Virus record (IMG/VR): IMGVR_UViG_3300025828_002535
Location: 1 to 20,549 of that record
From: a virus
Strand: one strand, 5' to 3'
Length of the DNA stretch: 20,549 nt
A model generated the notes under the pieces. That model was not told the DNA's origin. It did no database searches and saw nothing but the letters and a program-made list of their open reading frames with translations. Positions 6,321 to 12,828 of the stretch are shown in pieces (the stretch's first letter is position 1; the number at the start of each line of letters is the position of its first letter). Made by a program: the position numbers and the translations under genes.

Positions 6321-7008
6321 TTTTACATTTGCACATCGTGAGGAAGGATTTGACAATCACATCGACAAATCTATTCGTGGATACTCAGACTTGCTTGATG
6401 ATGTAGTTGCCATGTCTCGTTACTTTGTTGAGGACAATACCACAGTCGTTGATATTGGGTGTTCTACTGGTAAGATGACACAGAGAATGTTAGAAGAAAA
6501 TCAAGACCATTCTCAGGATGCTTACTATATCGGTGTAGAGATTGCAGAGGGTTTCTACGAAGATTTGCAGAAGCGTGAGCATGATTTATTTGAAAAATAT
6601 CCATGGGCTACTGTTGGATTTGAGCAAGAAGATGTTCGTGATTTTGACTTTTACAATTGTTCTCTCGTTACATCCATTTTTACTTTACAGTTCATGTCAC
6701 ATAGGGATAGAGAGAAAGTAATCAAAAATATCTATGAAGGATTGAACAGGGGTGGTGCTTTTATCTTTGCAGAGAAGACTATCTGTGAAAATCCAAAGTT
6801 ACAGGATATGCTCACCTTTAACTATTACGACTTCAAGCGTAAAACCTTTAGCACTGAAGACATCATGGATAAAGAAAGAACGCTTAGACATATGCTAAAG
6901 CCTAATACATGGGCTGAGATTCAAGACATGATTACAGAAGCAGGCTTCTCGAATCTACAGCCCTTCTGGAGAAATCATATGTTTGTCGGAGCAATTGCAA
7001 TAAAATAA
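6313..7008 (+). CDS. cmoA: CmoA-like carboxy-S-adenosyl-L-methionine synthase
   Basis: This 231-residue protein resembles bacterial CmoA (about 247) over its whole length: IDKSIRGYSDLL (17-28, for the S-V-P-GY segment), DIGCSTG (47-53, SAM motif I), DVRDF (107-111), FTLQFM (123-128), IYEGLNRGGAFIFAEK (140-155), DFKRK (173-177) and the closing FVGAIAIK. CmoA converts SAM plus prephenate to carboxy-SAM; in bacteria CmoB then transfers the carboxymethyl group to ho5U34 of tRNA. The start is ATG 6313 with GGAGAA 5 bases upstream, overlapping the DNA methyltransferase stop by 8 bases, so the two are probably co-translated. In E. coli CmoA an Arg (199 from memory) contacts the carboxylate; in my ungapped alignment it falls on Glu188, with Arg189 next to it. 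It is the last gene of its run and is followed by a new promoter. The family call is strong; the role in DNA modification is inferred. Confidence 0.9.
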   Translation: MADFTFAHREEGFDNHIDKSIRGYSDLLDDVVAMSRYFVEDNTTVVDIGCSTGKMTQRMLEENQDHSQDAYYIGVEIAEGFYEDLQKREHDLFEKYPWATVGFEQEDVRDFDFYNCSLVTSIFTLQFMSHRDREKVIKNIYEGLNRGGAFIFAEKTICENPKLQDMLTFNYYDFKRKTFSTEDIMDKERTLRHMLKPNTWAEIQDMITEAGFSNLQPFWRNHMFVGAIAIK

Positions 7009-7029
7009 AAAAATATTTGCCTATAGCCC

Positions 7030-7058
7030 TTGACATCTGATACACCGCCACTTATATT
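7030..7058 (+). promoter_or_regulatory. Sigma70-like promoter for the metallopeptidase/VWA gene
   Basis: TTGACA (7030-7035) and TATATT (7053-7058) are separated by exactly 17 bases, near-consensus for a host sigma70 promoter as used by early T4-like genes. The expected start is near 7065, leaving a leader of roughly 23 bases with AGAGGA (7072-7077) before ATG 7088. A 6-base inverted repeat CACTTA/TAAGTG (7049-7054 and 7066-7071) overlaps the -10 box and could be an operator or a leader hairpin. The sequence shares much more than the two boxes with the promoter at 9366. Confidence 0.85.
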
Positions 7059-7087
7059 AGTATTGTAAGTGAGAGGAATGATTCGTT

Positions 7088-9337
7088 ATGGTAAATATTC
7101 AGTCTAAAGAAGTTCTTGCCCGTTTGTTGGCCACTGAGAATTTGACAGTGGTTCATCAGAATGTGCAGACTGCTTCATTTAATGTAAAAGACCGTGTTCT
7201 CACTCTCCCACTTTGGGATGAGATGGAGAACTACACTTATGACCACCTTGTTGGCCATGAGGTTGCTCACGCATTGTATACGCCCGCTGATGAATGGGAA
7301 AAGCAAGCAAAAGCAGGTGGTTCTGGTTTTCAGTCTTTTATGAATGTCGTTGAGGATGCTCGTATTGAGAAACTTGTTCAACGGCGTTATCCTGGCCTTC
7401 GCAAGTCATTCATTCAGTCTTACAAGAAACTGCTTGCTGATGGTTTCTTTGGTAAGAGTGCTGATGAGATAAATAATTTCAAACTTATTGACCGTCTGAA
7501 TATTTTGTTCAAGTGTGGACAGACTGTCGGTGTTCAATTCAGCAAAGAAGAGAAGACTTGGATTACTGAGATTGAGAATGCTGAGACTTTTGAACAAGTC
7601 GTAGATATTGCTACTCGTCTTTACGGTAAAGCAAAAGAAGAGTTTGATGAAGAGCAACAAGCGATGTCTCAAGCCTTTGCTGAAATGCAAGCGGAGTACG
7701 GCGATGAAGAAGACGAGTTTGATGCTGGCGAATACGGTTCTGATTACGAGGATGAATCAGAATTTGACGCTGAAGCAGACGATGGCTCTGAAGAGGAATC
7801 GGATGCGGAGCAAGGCGAAAAAACCGATACAGAACAAACCAGTGATGTAGACGAGGACTCAACTGCAAACGGCAGTTCTGAGCCGTCTGAGAGCGATGCA
7901 GAGGGGTCTGAGGCCACCACTGTCGGGCATGAAGGTGGTGAGCAAGGTCCGCAATCTATCACTGATAAGTCACTGAATGAGAACATCTCAAAAGAGTTTG
8001 CGTCTGACCCCAATAAGACTTTCTATAACTTGAAACTTCCTACTGACAAGCCTCAACTGGCTCTCGACCGTGTTGTTGATTACAAAGAAATCTTGTCTCT
8101 CTTTGATGATAATCAAGAGGCTGTCGAGGCTGGTGGTGAATTTCTAAAAATCTTTCAGCGTGACAACAAAAAGACAATCAACTACCTTGTCAAAGAATTT
8201 GAGATGAAAAAGAAAGCCTCTGAATACCAGCGGGCTACTGTCTCAAAGACTGGTGTTATCGACACTCTAAAAATGAACAACTACAAGTTCAGTGATGACA
8301 TTTTCAAAAAGATGACTGTGTTGCCTGAGGGTAAGAATCATGGACTGCTGATGTTCATCGACTGGTCTGGTTCGATGGTTGACCAACTCAAAAATACTAT
8401 CGACCAGTTGTTGAACTTGGTAATGTTCTGCAAGCAAGTCAATATTCCTTTCGAGGTCTATGCCTTCAGCGACAGGTATTACAATGTAAATAATAAGAAG
8501 ACCTTCAAACATCGTGACATATTTGATTTGTATGAGATTGGATATGATGACAAGTTTCATATGCTTCAGTTGTTCACAAACAAGATGGGTCGTTCAGACT
8601 ATCAGAAAATGCTCAAGGTGATGCTTGCGATTGGTGAATACATGGATAATTATAACGCCAGAATGCGTTACAATGTTCCTTACAACTTGTATCTAGGTGG
8701 AACACCACTTGATGATGCTATCGTTGCTGGTATTACGCTTCACAAAATCTTCAAGACTAAAAATCGGTTGGATGTTGTCAATACTGTATTCCTTACTGAT
8801 GGTGCGAGTGCCGCATTGGAGTTCAGTGAAGAAGTTGTTGATAACTTTAGTCACAATAAGCAACAATACATTCATGAGAATAGGTTGTCATTCCGTCAGT
8901 CATTTAAGGCAGAAAGAACTGTTGTCTATGTTACTGACCCTGTGACTAAGAAGCGGTATCGTTGGATTAATCAAGACTTGGCTACGCCTCAACTGCTGAA
9001 GATGTTCAAGGAACACACTCAGTCGAATGCAATCGGCTTTCATATTTTACCATATCGTAAGCCATCAGCAATTCGGGAAATTCCTTCTGGAGATTACTTT
9101 GAGCGAGAGCAGTTGTGGGAAAATCTGAAAAAGGATAAGTTCTGCATCATTCCTAACTATGGATACACTCAATACTTTGGTATTCTAGGTGGTCGTGCGC
9201 TTGCTACCTCTAATGGACAGATTCAAGTTTCTGATGATGCTAGTAAGTCTCAAATCCGCAACGCCTTCAAGAAAGCGAATGGTAATCGGAAAGGTAGTCG
9301 AGTGATGCTTTCTAAGTTCATCGACTTGGTGGCCTAA
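7088..9337 (+). CDS. Metallopeptidase-like / VWA domain protein (CobT-type partner of the AAA+ ATPase)
   Basis: This is a 749-residue protein in three parts. The N-terminal domain carries HEVAH (57-61) and a downstream NVVEDARIEK (86-95), a pattern of zinc metallopeptidase-like domains (HExxH...ED). A very acidic low-complexity linker spans about residues 202-288. The C-terminal von Willebrand A domain has the MIDAS motif DWSGS (425-429), a threonine loop in LGGTPLDD and TDG at 570-572. The same arrangement is seen in bacterial proteins paired with MoxR-type ATPases and in the CobT subunit of cobaltochelatase. In marine myophages the gene is usually called a peptidase. Its ATPase partner follows at 9443. 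Together they may act as a chaperone-like machine that remodels or cleaves a protein; a cobalamin role is not supported here. The start ATG 7088 has AGAGGA 10 bases upstream. Confidence 0.9.
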   Translation: MVNIQSKEVLARLLATENLTVVHQNVQTASFNVKDRVLTLPLWDEMENYTYDHLVGHEVAHALYTPADEWEKQAKAGGSGFQSFMNVVEDARIEKLVQRRYPGLRKSFIQSYKKLLADGFFGKSADEINNFKLIDRLNILFKCGQTVGVQFSKEEKTWITEIENAETFEQVVDIATRLYGKAKEEFDEEQQAMSQAFAEMQAEYGDEEDEFDAGEYGSDYEDESEFDAEADDGSEEESDAEQGEKTDTEQTSDVDEDSTANGSSEPSESDAEGSEATTVGHEGGEQGPQSITDKSLNENISKEFASDPNKTFYNLKLPTDKPQLALDRVVDYKEILSLFDDNQEAVEAGGEFLKIFQRDNKKTINYLVKEFEMKKKASEYQRATVSKTGVIDTLKMNNYKFSDDIFKKMTVLPEGKNHGLLMFIDWSGSMVDQLKNTIDQLLNLVMFCKQVNIPFEVYAFSDRYYNVNNKKTFKHRDIFDLYEIGYDDKFHMLQLFTNKMGRSDYQKMLKVMLAIGEYMDNYNARMRYNVPYNLYLGGTPLDDAIVAGITLHKIFKTKNRLDVVNTVFLTDGASAALEFSEEVVDNFSHNKQQYIHENRLSFRQSFKAERTVVYVTDPVTKKRYRWINQDLATPQLLKMFKEHTQSNAIGFHILPYRKPSAIREIPSGDYFEREQLWENLKKDKFCIIPNYGYTQYFGILGGRALATSNGQIQVSDDASKSQIRNAFKKANGNRKGSRVMLSKFIDLVA

Positions 9338-9349
9338 AAAAATGAAAAA

Positions 9350-9389
9350 AGTTGGCTCATTGCCATTGACATATGATACTGAGCCAACT
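9350..9389. repeat. 10-bp inverted repeat around the cobS promoter -35 box
   Basis: AGTTGGCTCA (9350-9359) and TGAGCCAACT (9380-9389) are exact reverse complements separated by 20 bases. The -35 TTGACA lies inside the loop and the right arm runs up to the first base of the -10 TATATT. As RNA it would form a hairpin just after the stop codon of the upstream gene (9337), but no U-tract follows. As DNA it would be a good operator covering the spacer of the promoter. Both uses are possible. Confidence 0.75.
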
Positions 9390-9394
9390 ATATT
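9366..9394 (+). promoter_or_regulatory. Sigma70-like promoter for the AAA+ (cobS-like) gene
   Basis: TTGACA (9366-9371) and TATATT (9389-9394) are 17 bases apart. The start should fall near 9401, giving a leader of about 40 bases with AGAGGA (9431-9436). Outside the boxes it shares TGATAC, CCA and the bases after the -10 with the promoter at 7030, so the two AAA+/VWA genes appear to be fired by sister promoters rather than as one operon. Confidence 0.85.
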
Positions 9395-9442
9395 AATACT
9401 GTGAGATTAAAAAATTGTGAAACCTTTGAGAGAGGACTTGTT

Positions 9443-10597
9443 ATGAAACTCACTAAAAACCAAGAAGCGTTTGTTACTGCCGCTTCCCAAAAATACGGTA
9501 ACACTATTACTCGTCAACAGATTCTTGAGTTGATGGAAACTGAGGGCTTTAAGAAGCCAGTATGGTTGGTGCGTGGTAATAAGTATCGTATCGACCGTGG
9601 TATGTATCGTCTTCCTGTTGCTGGTGCAGAACCAGTTCCTACTCCAAAGCCTGAAACGCAAGTTGCTCTACAGCCTGCCGCTTTGGTAAAGGATATGAAT
9701 GTGACTACAGAATCTTTCACTGAAAATCTTGTTCCAGAGAAAGACCCTTTGTTTGTTCCATTTGGTAACTTTACCAAAATCAAGCAAATCGTTGCTTCTA
9801 AAATGTTCTATCCAGTTTATGTGACAGGTCTGTCAGGTAATGGTAAAACATTCGGTATTGAGCAAGCCTGCGCTCAAACCAATCGTGAAGTCATTCGTAT
9901 CAACTTTACTGTTGAGACTGATGAAGACGATTTGATTGGTGGCTTCCGTCTGATTGACGGTGATACCAAGTTCTTCAAAGGCCCTATCATCAAAGCGATG
10001 GAAAAGGGTGCAGTTGCTCTGCTTGATGAACTTGACCTTGCTAATCCTGCCAAGGTGATGTGTCTTCAGTCAATTCTAGAAGGTAAGGGATACTTCATCA
10101 AAAAGACTGGTGAGTATGTCAAGCCTGCCCCTGGCTTTACTGTGATTGCTACTGCAAACACTAAAGGTAAGGGTTCTGATGATGGACGCTTTATCGGAAC
10201 TAATGTGATGAACGAAGCGTTTCTTGAGCGTTTCCCTATCACTGTCGAACAGGAATATCCACCAGTTACTACTGAGAAAAAGATTCTTGGTAAGGTGTTT
10301 GATGACCTTGGTATTAATGATGCTGAGTTTGTCGAGAAACTGGTAGACTGGGCTGACATCATTCGTAAGACATTCTACGATGGTGGTGTCGATGAGATTG
10401 TATCAACTCGCCGTTTGGTTCACATTGCAAAAGCATACAGCATCTTCAGTGATAAGATGACTGCTATTGAGATGTGTATCAATCGTTTCGATGAGGATAC
10501 TAAGCAGTCCTTCAAAGACCTCTATACCAAAGTTGATTCTGGTGTAGAGGAGCAGACTGAGACTTCTGAGGAAGTTACTGATAATGTTCCTTTCTAA
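9443..10597 (+). CDS. cobS: MoxR/CobS-family AAA+ ATPase
   Basis: This 384-residue ATPase has Walker A GLSGNGKT (129-136), Walker B ALLDELD with Asp195-Glu196, sensor-1 IATANT, an arginine-finger-like FLERF and a sensor-2 STRRLVH near residue 310. The N-terminal 100 residues form a separate region with a Pro-rich linker. The closest description is the 'CobS' ATPase of marine T4-like phages, a relative of the CobS cobaltochelatase subunit and of MoxR. MoxR-type ATPases work with VWA proteins, and that partner is the gene just upstream. Cobalamin synthesis is a name carried over from annotation, not a demonstrated role. I chose ATG 9443 (AGAGGA 6 bases upstream) over an in-frame GTG at 9401 that would sit at the predicted transcription start. 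Confidence 0.93.
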   Translation: MKLTKNQEAFVTAASQKYGNTITRQQILELMETEGFKKPVWLVRGNKYRIDRGMYRLPVAGAEPVPTPKPETQVALQPAALVKDMNVTTESFTENLVPEKDPLFVPFGNFTKIKQIVASKMFYPVYVTGLSGNGKTFGIEQACAQTNREVIRINFTVETDEDDLIGGFRLIDGDTKFFKGPIIKAMEKGAVALLDELDLANPAKVMCLQSILEGKGYFIKKTGEYVKPAPGFTVIATANTKGKGSDDGRFIGTNVMNEAFLERFPITVEQEYPPVTTEKKILGKVFDDLGINDAEFVEKLVDWADIIRKTFYDGGVDEIVSTRRLVHIAKAYSIFSDKMTAIEMCINRFDEDTKQSFKDLYTKVDSGVEEQTETSEEVTDNVPF

Positions 10598-10778
10598 AGG
10601 TGTCCTAAATAGATAGGGTGAGCCAGTAGTTCCCTGTCGCTGAGTTGGCCTCGGACTAAAAATGCTGGTATACATAGAACGACCTGAGCAAGTCATAAAA
10701 CTGCTCATATTGCCTTGACAACCAAGGCATTGTTGATATATACTCTACGCAATGTTTTTATTATAAGGAGTTTTTGAG
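10598..10778. other. 181-base intergenic region with hairpins and promoter
   Basis: This is the longest gap in the window. It holds a late-promoter-like CCTAAATA (10605-10612, two differences from TATAAATA), a GC-richer segment at 10614-10655 that could fold (GAG-CCA against TGG-CCTC with a bulge), and a bulged hairpin GAGC-AGT/ACTGCTC at 10686-10706. The sigma70-like promoter and Shine-Dalgarno for the next gene follow and are listed separately. The only possible reading frame is 18 codons (10661-10717) without a Shine-Dalgarno, which I do not call. I see no tRNA cloverleaf. Confidence 0.5.
10711..10744 (+). promoter_or_regulatory. Sigma70-like promoter with overlapping hairpin, upstream of the glycosyltransferase and clamp genes
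   Basis: TTGACA (10715-10720) is followed by an AT-rich -10 region, best read as TATACT (10739-10744, 18-base spacer) or TATATA (10737-10742, 16-base spacer). A 7-base inverted repeat, TGCCTTG (10711-10717) and CAAGGCA (10723-10729) with a 5-base loop, covers the -35 box. This is the second promoter in the window with an inverted repeat at the -35. Transcription would enter the run from the glycosyltransferase through 45, 44, 62 and regA. Confidence 0.7.
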
Positions 10779-10781
10779 TTG
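10765..10781 (+). promoter_or_regulatory. Strong Shine-Dalgarno site fixing a TTG start
   Basis: AAGGAG (10765-10770) is followed by 8 bases and TTG at 10779. No ATG or GTG is available in frame near it; an ATG at 10752 meets TAA after three codons. The TTG is therefore the likely start of the next gene, a rare start in this window. Confidence 0.8.
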
Positions 10782-11642
10782 GAAATCACAATTGAATTGA
10801 GCGAACTAAAGAAAAAGAAAATCTTTGTCGCTACACCTATGTACGGTGGTAACTGTCATGGTATGTATACCAAGTCAACTGCCGACTTAGCAAAACTTGG
10901 TGCGCTATATGAGATGGACATCAAGTTCTTTTATCTCTTCAACGAATCCCTAATCACAAGAGCGAGAAACTATTGCGTGGATGAGTTCATGCGTGGTGAC
11001 TATACACATCTTATGTTCATCGACTCCGATATTGGATTCGACCCTAATGATGTTTTGACACTAGCCGCTCTTTGTGATGAGAAAGAACAAGACCCTGAGA
11101 AGCGTATGGACATTCTCTGTGGCCCATATCCTAAGAAGACTATCGCTTGGGAAAAGATTAAGCGGGCTGTAGACAAAGGATATGCTGATGAGAATCCAGG
11201 CGAACTGGAGCGTTTTGTTGGTGACTATGTTTTCAATCCAGATACAGGACAATCTCAAGTGAGACTTGATGAGCCTGTTCCTGTGCTTGAAGGTGGCACT
11301 GGTTTTATGATGGTAACAAAGAATGCTTTCAAAAAATTTAATGAAGCATATCCAGATTATTCTTATAAGCCTGACCATGTTCGCACAAAACACTTTGATG
11401 GTAGTCGTGAAATCATGATGTATTTCCAAGCACTGATTGACCCTGAGTCAAAACGATATCTGTCAGAAGATTATATGTTCTGTCAGTGGATGCGTAAAGT
11501 CGGTGTGAAGACTTGGATGTGTCCTTGGATGAAACTTCTCCACACTGGCTCATATACTTTCGGTGGTAGTCTGAGTGACCTTGCGGCACTTGGTGCTACT
11601 GCAACTGCTGACCCTGATGAAATTAAGTTGATGAAAAAATGA
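10779..11642 (+). CDS. GT-A-fold glycosyltransferase-like protein
   Basis: This 287-residue protein begins after the TTG start with KKIFVATPMYGG (13-24), the first strand of a Rossmann-like nucleotide-sugar domain. HLMFIDSDIGFDP (77-89) follows, with the metal-binding DxD as Asp82-Ser83-Asp84. Further on are a GGTGFMMV strand, YLSEDYMFCQW (227-237) with a candidate catalytic Glu230-Asp231 pair, and a C-terminal LLHTGSY with a His often used as the last metal ligand in this fold. Such proteins are conserved in marine T4-like phages but their acceptor is unknown: DNA base, virion protein or host surface glycan. It ends with an ATGA overlap. Confidence 0.82.
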   Translation: MEITIELSELKKKKIFVATPMYGGNCHGMYTKSTADLAKLGALYEMDIKFFYLFNESLITRARNYCVDEFMRGDYTHLMFIDSDIGFDPNDVLTLAALCDEKEQDPEKRMDILCGPYPKKTIAWEKIKRAVDKGYADENPGELERFVGDYVFNPDTGQSQVRLDEPVPVLEGGTGFMMVTKNAFKKFNEAYPDYSYKPDHVRTKHFDGSREIMMYFQALIDPESKRYLSEDYMFCQWMRKVGVKTWMCPWMKLLHTGSYTFGGSLSDLAALGATATADPDEIKLMKK

Positions 11643-11935
11643 GTAAGTTCAAGTTTGATGAAGATAAAATTCTGAAAGAGGTCTATGATTATGTGGCCGC
11701 CACTTACGATGGTCACTACTCTTTCAATAAGTTCCAGTCTACTGAGTTTATTATCGACAGTGGACACGGCGAAGGTTTTTGTATGGGTAACATCATCAAG
11801 TATTGCCAACGCTATGGAAAGAAAGATGGTAAGAATAGAAATGACTTGCTAAAGGTCGTTCACTATGCTATAATGGCACTTTATATTGATTCAATTGAAA
11901 ACAGAACTGAGGTAGATAATGATGAGAATCAGTGA
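11639..11935 (+). CDS. DUF3310-like protein
   Basis: This 98-residue protein has a C-terminal helical block GFCMGNIIKYCQRYGKKDG (46-64) followed by NRNDLLKVVHYAIMAL (67-82). That is the pattern of the DUF3310 / phage nucleotide-kinase-like family, in which a 'G-N-x-I-K-Y-x-x-R-x-G-K' helix is followed by a 'D-L-x-K-x-x-x-Y' helix. The first half (FDEDKILKEVYDYV...) is a separate helical region. Function is unknown; a link to nucleotide metabolism is often suggested. It is coupled to the gene before it by an ATGA overlap and overlaps the clamp gene by 17 bases, so it may affect clamp translation. Confidence 0.75.
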   Translation: MSKFKFDEDKILKEVYDYVAATYDGHYSFNKFQSTEFIIDSGHGEGFCMGNIIKYCQRYGKKDGKNRNDLLKVVHYAIMALYIDSIENRTEVDNDENQ

Positions 11936-12599
11936 CAAGACTTTTGATGTGTTGAAGAACTTTTCGACAATCAATCCCTCTCTTGCATTCAAGCGAGGGA
12001 ATACACTCCGCACAGTGAGTGAACAAAAGAACATCCTCGCTCAAGCAGTGGTGGATGAGACATTCCCACAAGACTTTGCTATCTATGAACTGAACCAGTT
12101 TCTAGGCCTTGCTAGTCTATTTGAAAATGCAGACTTTGCATTTGGTGAAATGGATGTAACGATTCGTGATGAGAGTAATAAGTCTCGTTCTCGTTATACT
12201 TACACTGACCCTTCTATGGTGACATCACCACCAGAGAAAAATATTGATATGCCTGACCCAGAGATTTCATTCACTGTCACTGCTGGTGATTTGAAGGCGG
12301 TCGTATCTGCATCCAATCAACTGGGTCTTCCTCATGTTGTAGTTCGTGGTGGCACAATGGGTATCTCTCTTGTTGCAACCGACACCAAGAATCCAACATC
12401 CAATGAATACAGTCGTGATGTTGCTCCAAGTAACGGTGCAATTTTCGATATGATATTCAAAACTGAAAACCTTAAATTTATCCCAGGCGACTATGATGTG
12501 AAGATTTCCAAGGCTGGTATCTCTCACTTCAAGAATACTTCAGAACAGATTGAGTATTGGGTTGCCACTGAAACAAATTCGGAGTATAATAATGATTAG
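11919..12599 (+). CDS. 45: DNA polymerase sliding clamp gp45
   Basis: This 226-residue protein (T4 gp45 is 228) aligns with T4 clamp landmarks: an N-terminal VLKNFSTINPSLAFKRG (10-26), DFAIYELNQFLGLASL (52-67), a central DP-S-V pattern, a second domain starting at GDLKAVV, and a closing FIPGDYDVKISKAG - W/YVATETNS ending like T4's 'YVVALEADS'. The trimeric ring tethers gp43 to DNA and, in T4-like phages, also activates late transcription together with gp55 and gp33. That fits the TATAAATA late boxes further on. The start is ATG 11919 or the adjacent ATG 11922, with GAGG 6 or 9 bases upstream. No conserved residue is missing that I can see. Confidence 0.95.
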   Translation: MMRISDKTFDVLKNFSTINPSLAFKRGNTLRTVSEQKNILAQAVVDETFPQDFAIYELNQFLGLASLFENADFAFGEMDVTIRDESNKSRSRYTYTDPSMVTSPPEKNIDMPDPEISFTVTAGDLKAVVSASNQLGLPHVVVRGGTMGISLVATDTKNPTSNEYSRDVAPSNGAIFDMIFKTENLKFIPGDYDVKISKAGISHFKNTSEQIEYWVATETNSEYNND

Positions 12600-12801
12600 C
12601 GTAGACCCAGCACTTCTTCAAAGCATGATTCAAATTATTGATACTGGAGCCCAGCGTGGTTCTTTTAAGGGGCCAGAACTAGCGGCGGTTGGTAGTGTAA
12701 GACAAGTTATTGCTGAACACCTAGCACAGTTCCAACAGCAACAAGCACAAGCCCCCACAACTGAACAGGAACAGGAAACGAAAAAAGAAAGCAAGAAGTA
12801 G
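12592..12801 (+). CDS. Small conserved protein between clamp and clamp loader, unknown function
   Basis: This 69-residue protein begins MISVDPALLQSMIQIID. A helical N-terminal half contains GAQRGSFKGPELAAVG, followed by a Gln-rich, then Lys/Glu-rich disordered tail (QQQQAQAPTTEQEQETKK). ATG 12592 has GGAGTA 5 bases upstream and overlaps the end of 45 by 8 bases; the open frame extends upstream but this is the best start. I recall similar small genes at this place in marine T4-like phages. Its location suggests something to do with the replisome, which is only inference. Confidence 0.75.
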   Translation: MISVDPALLQSMIQIIDTGAQRGSFKGPELAAVGSVRQVIAEHLAQFQQQQAQAPTTEQEQETKKESKK

Positions 12802-12828
12802 TTTCCAACAATTATATTATGGTGAATT

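Noticed and set aside
6313-7008. CmoA acting on host tRNA as the preferred explanation
   Set aside because: Not excluded, since a host CmoB could use the product, but the tight overlap with a DNA methyltransferase carrying Arg in motif X makes DNA the more economical target.
7611-8013. Open frames on both strands across the acidic linker of the VWA protein
   Set aside because: They come from the repetitive GAA/GAT/TCT codons of the linker read in other frames; the products are low-complexity with no family features.
9443-10597. Reading the AAA+ gene as a vitamin B12 (cobalamin) biosynthesis gene
   Set aside because: No other cobalamin gene is here and the partner is a peptidase/VWA protein; MoxR-type action fits at least as well. 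The symbol cobS is kept only because it is in common use.
10598-10700. Possible tRNA or other defined RNA gene in the gap after cobS
   Set aside because: I tried to fold it; there is no acceptor stem, T-loop GTTCRAAT or cloverleaf, and the pairings are short and bulged.
10661-10717. 18-codon frame beginning ATGCTGGTATAC
   Set aside because: No Shine-Dalgarno, it runs into the next promoter and has no recognisable product.
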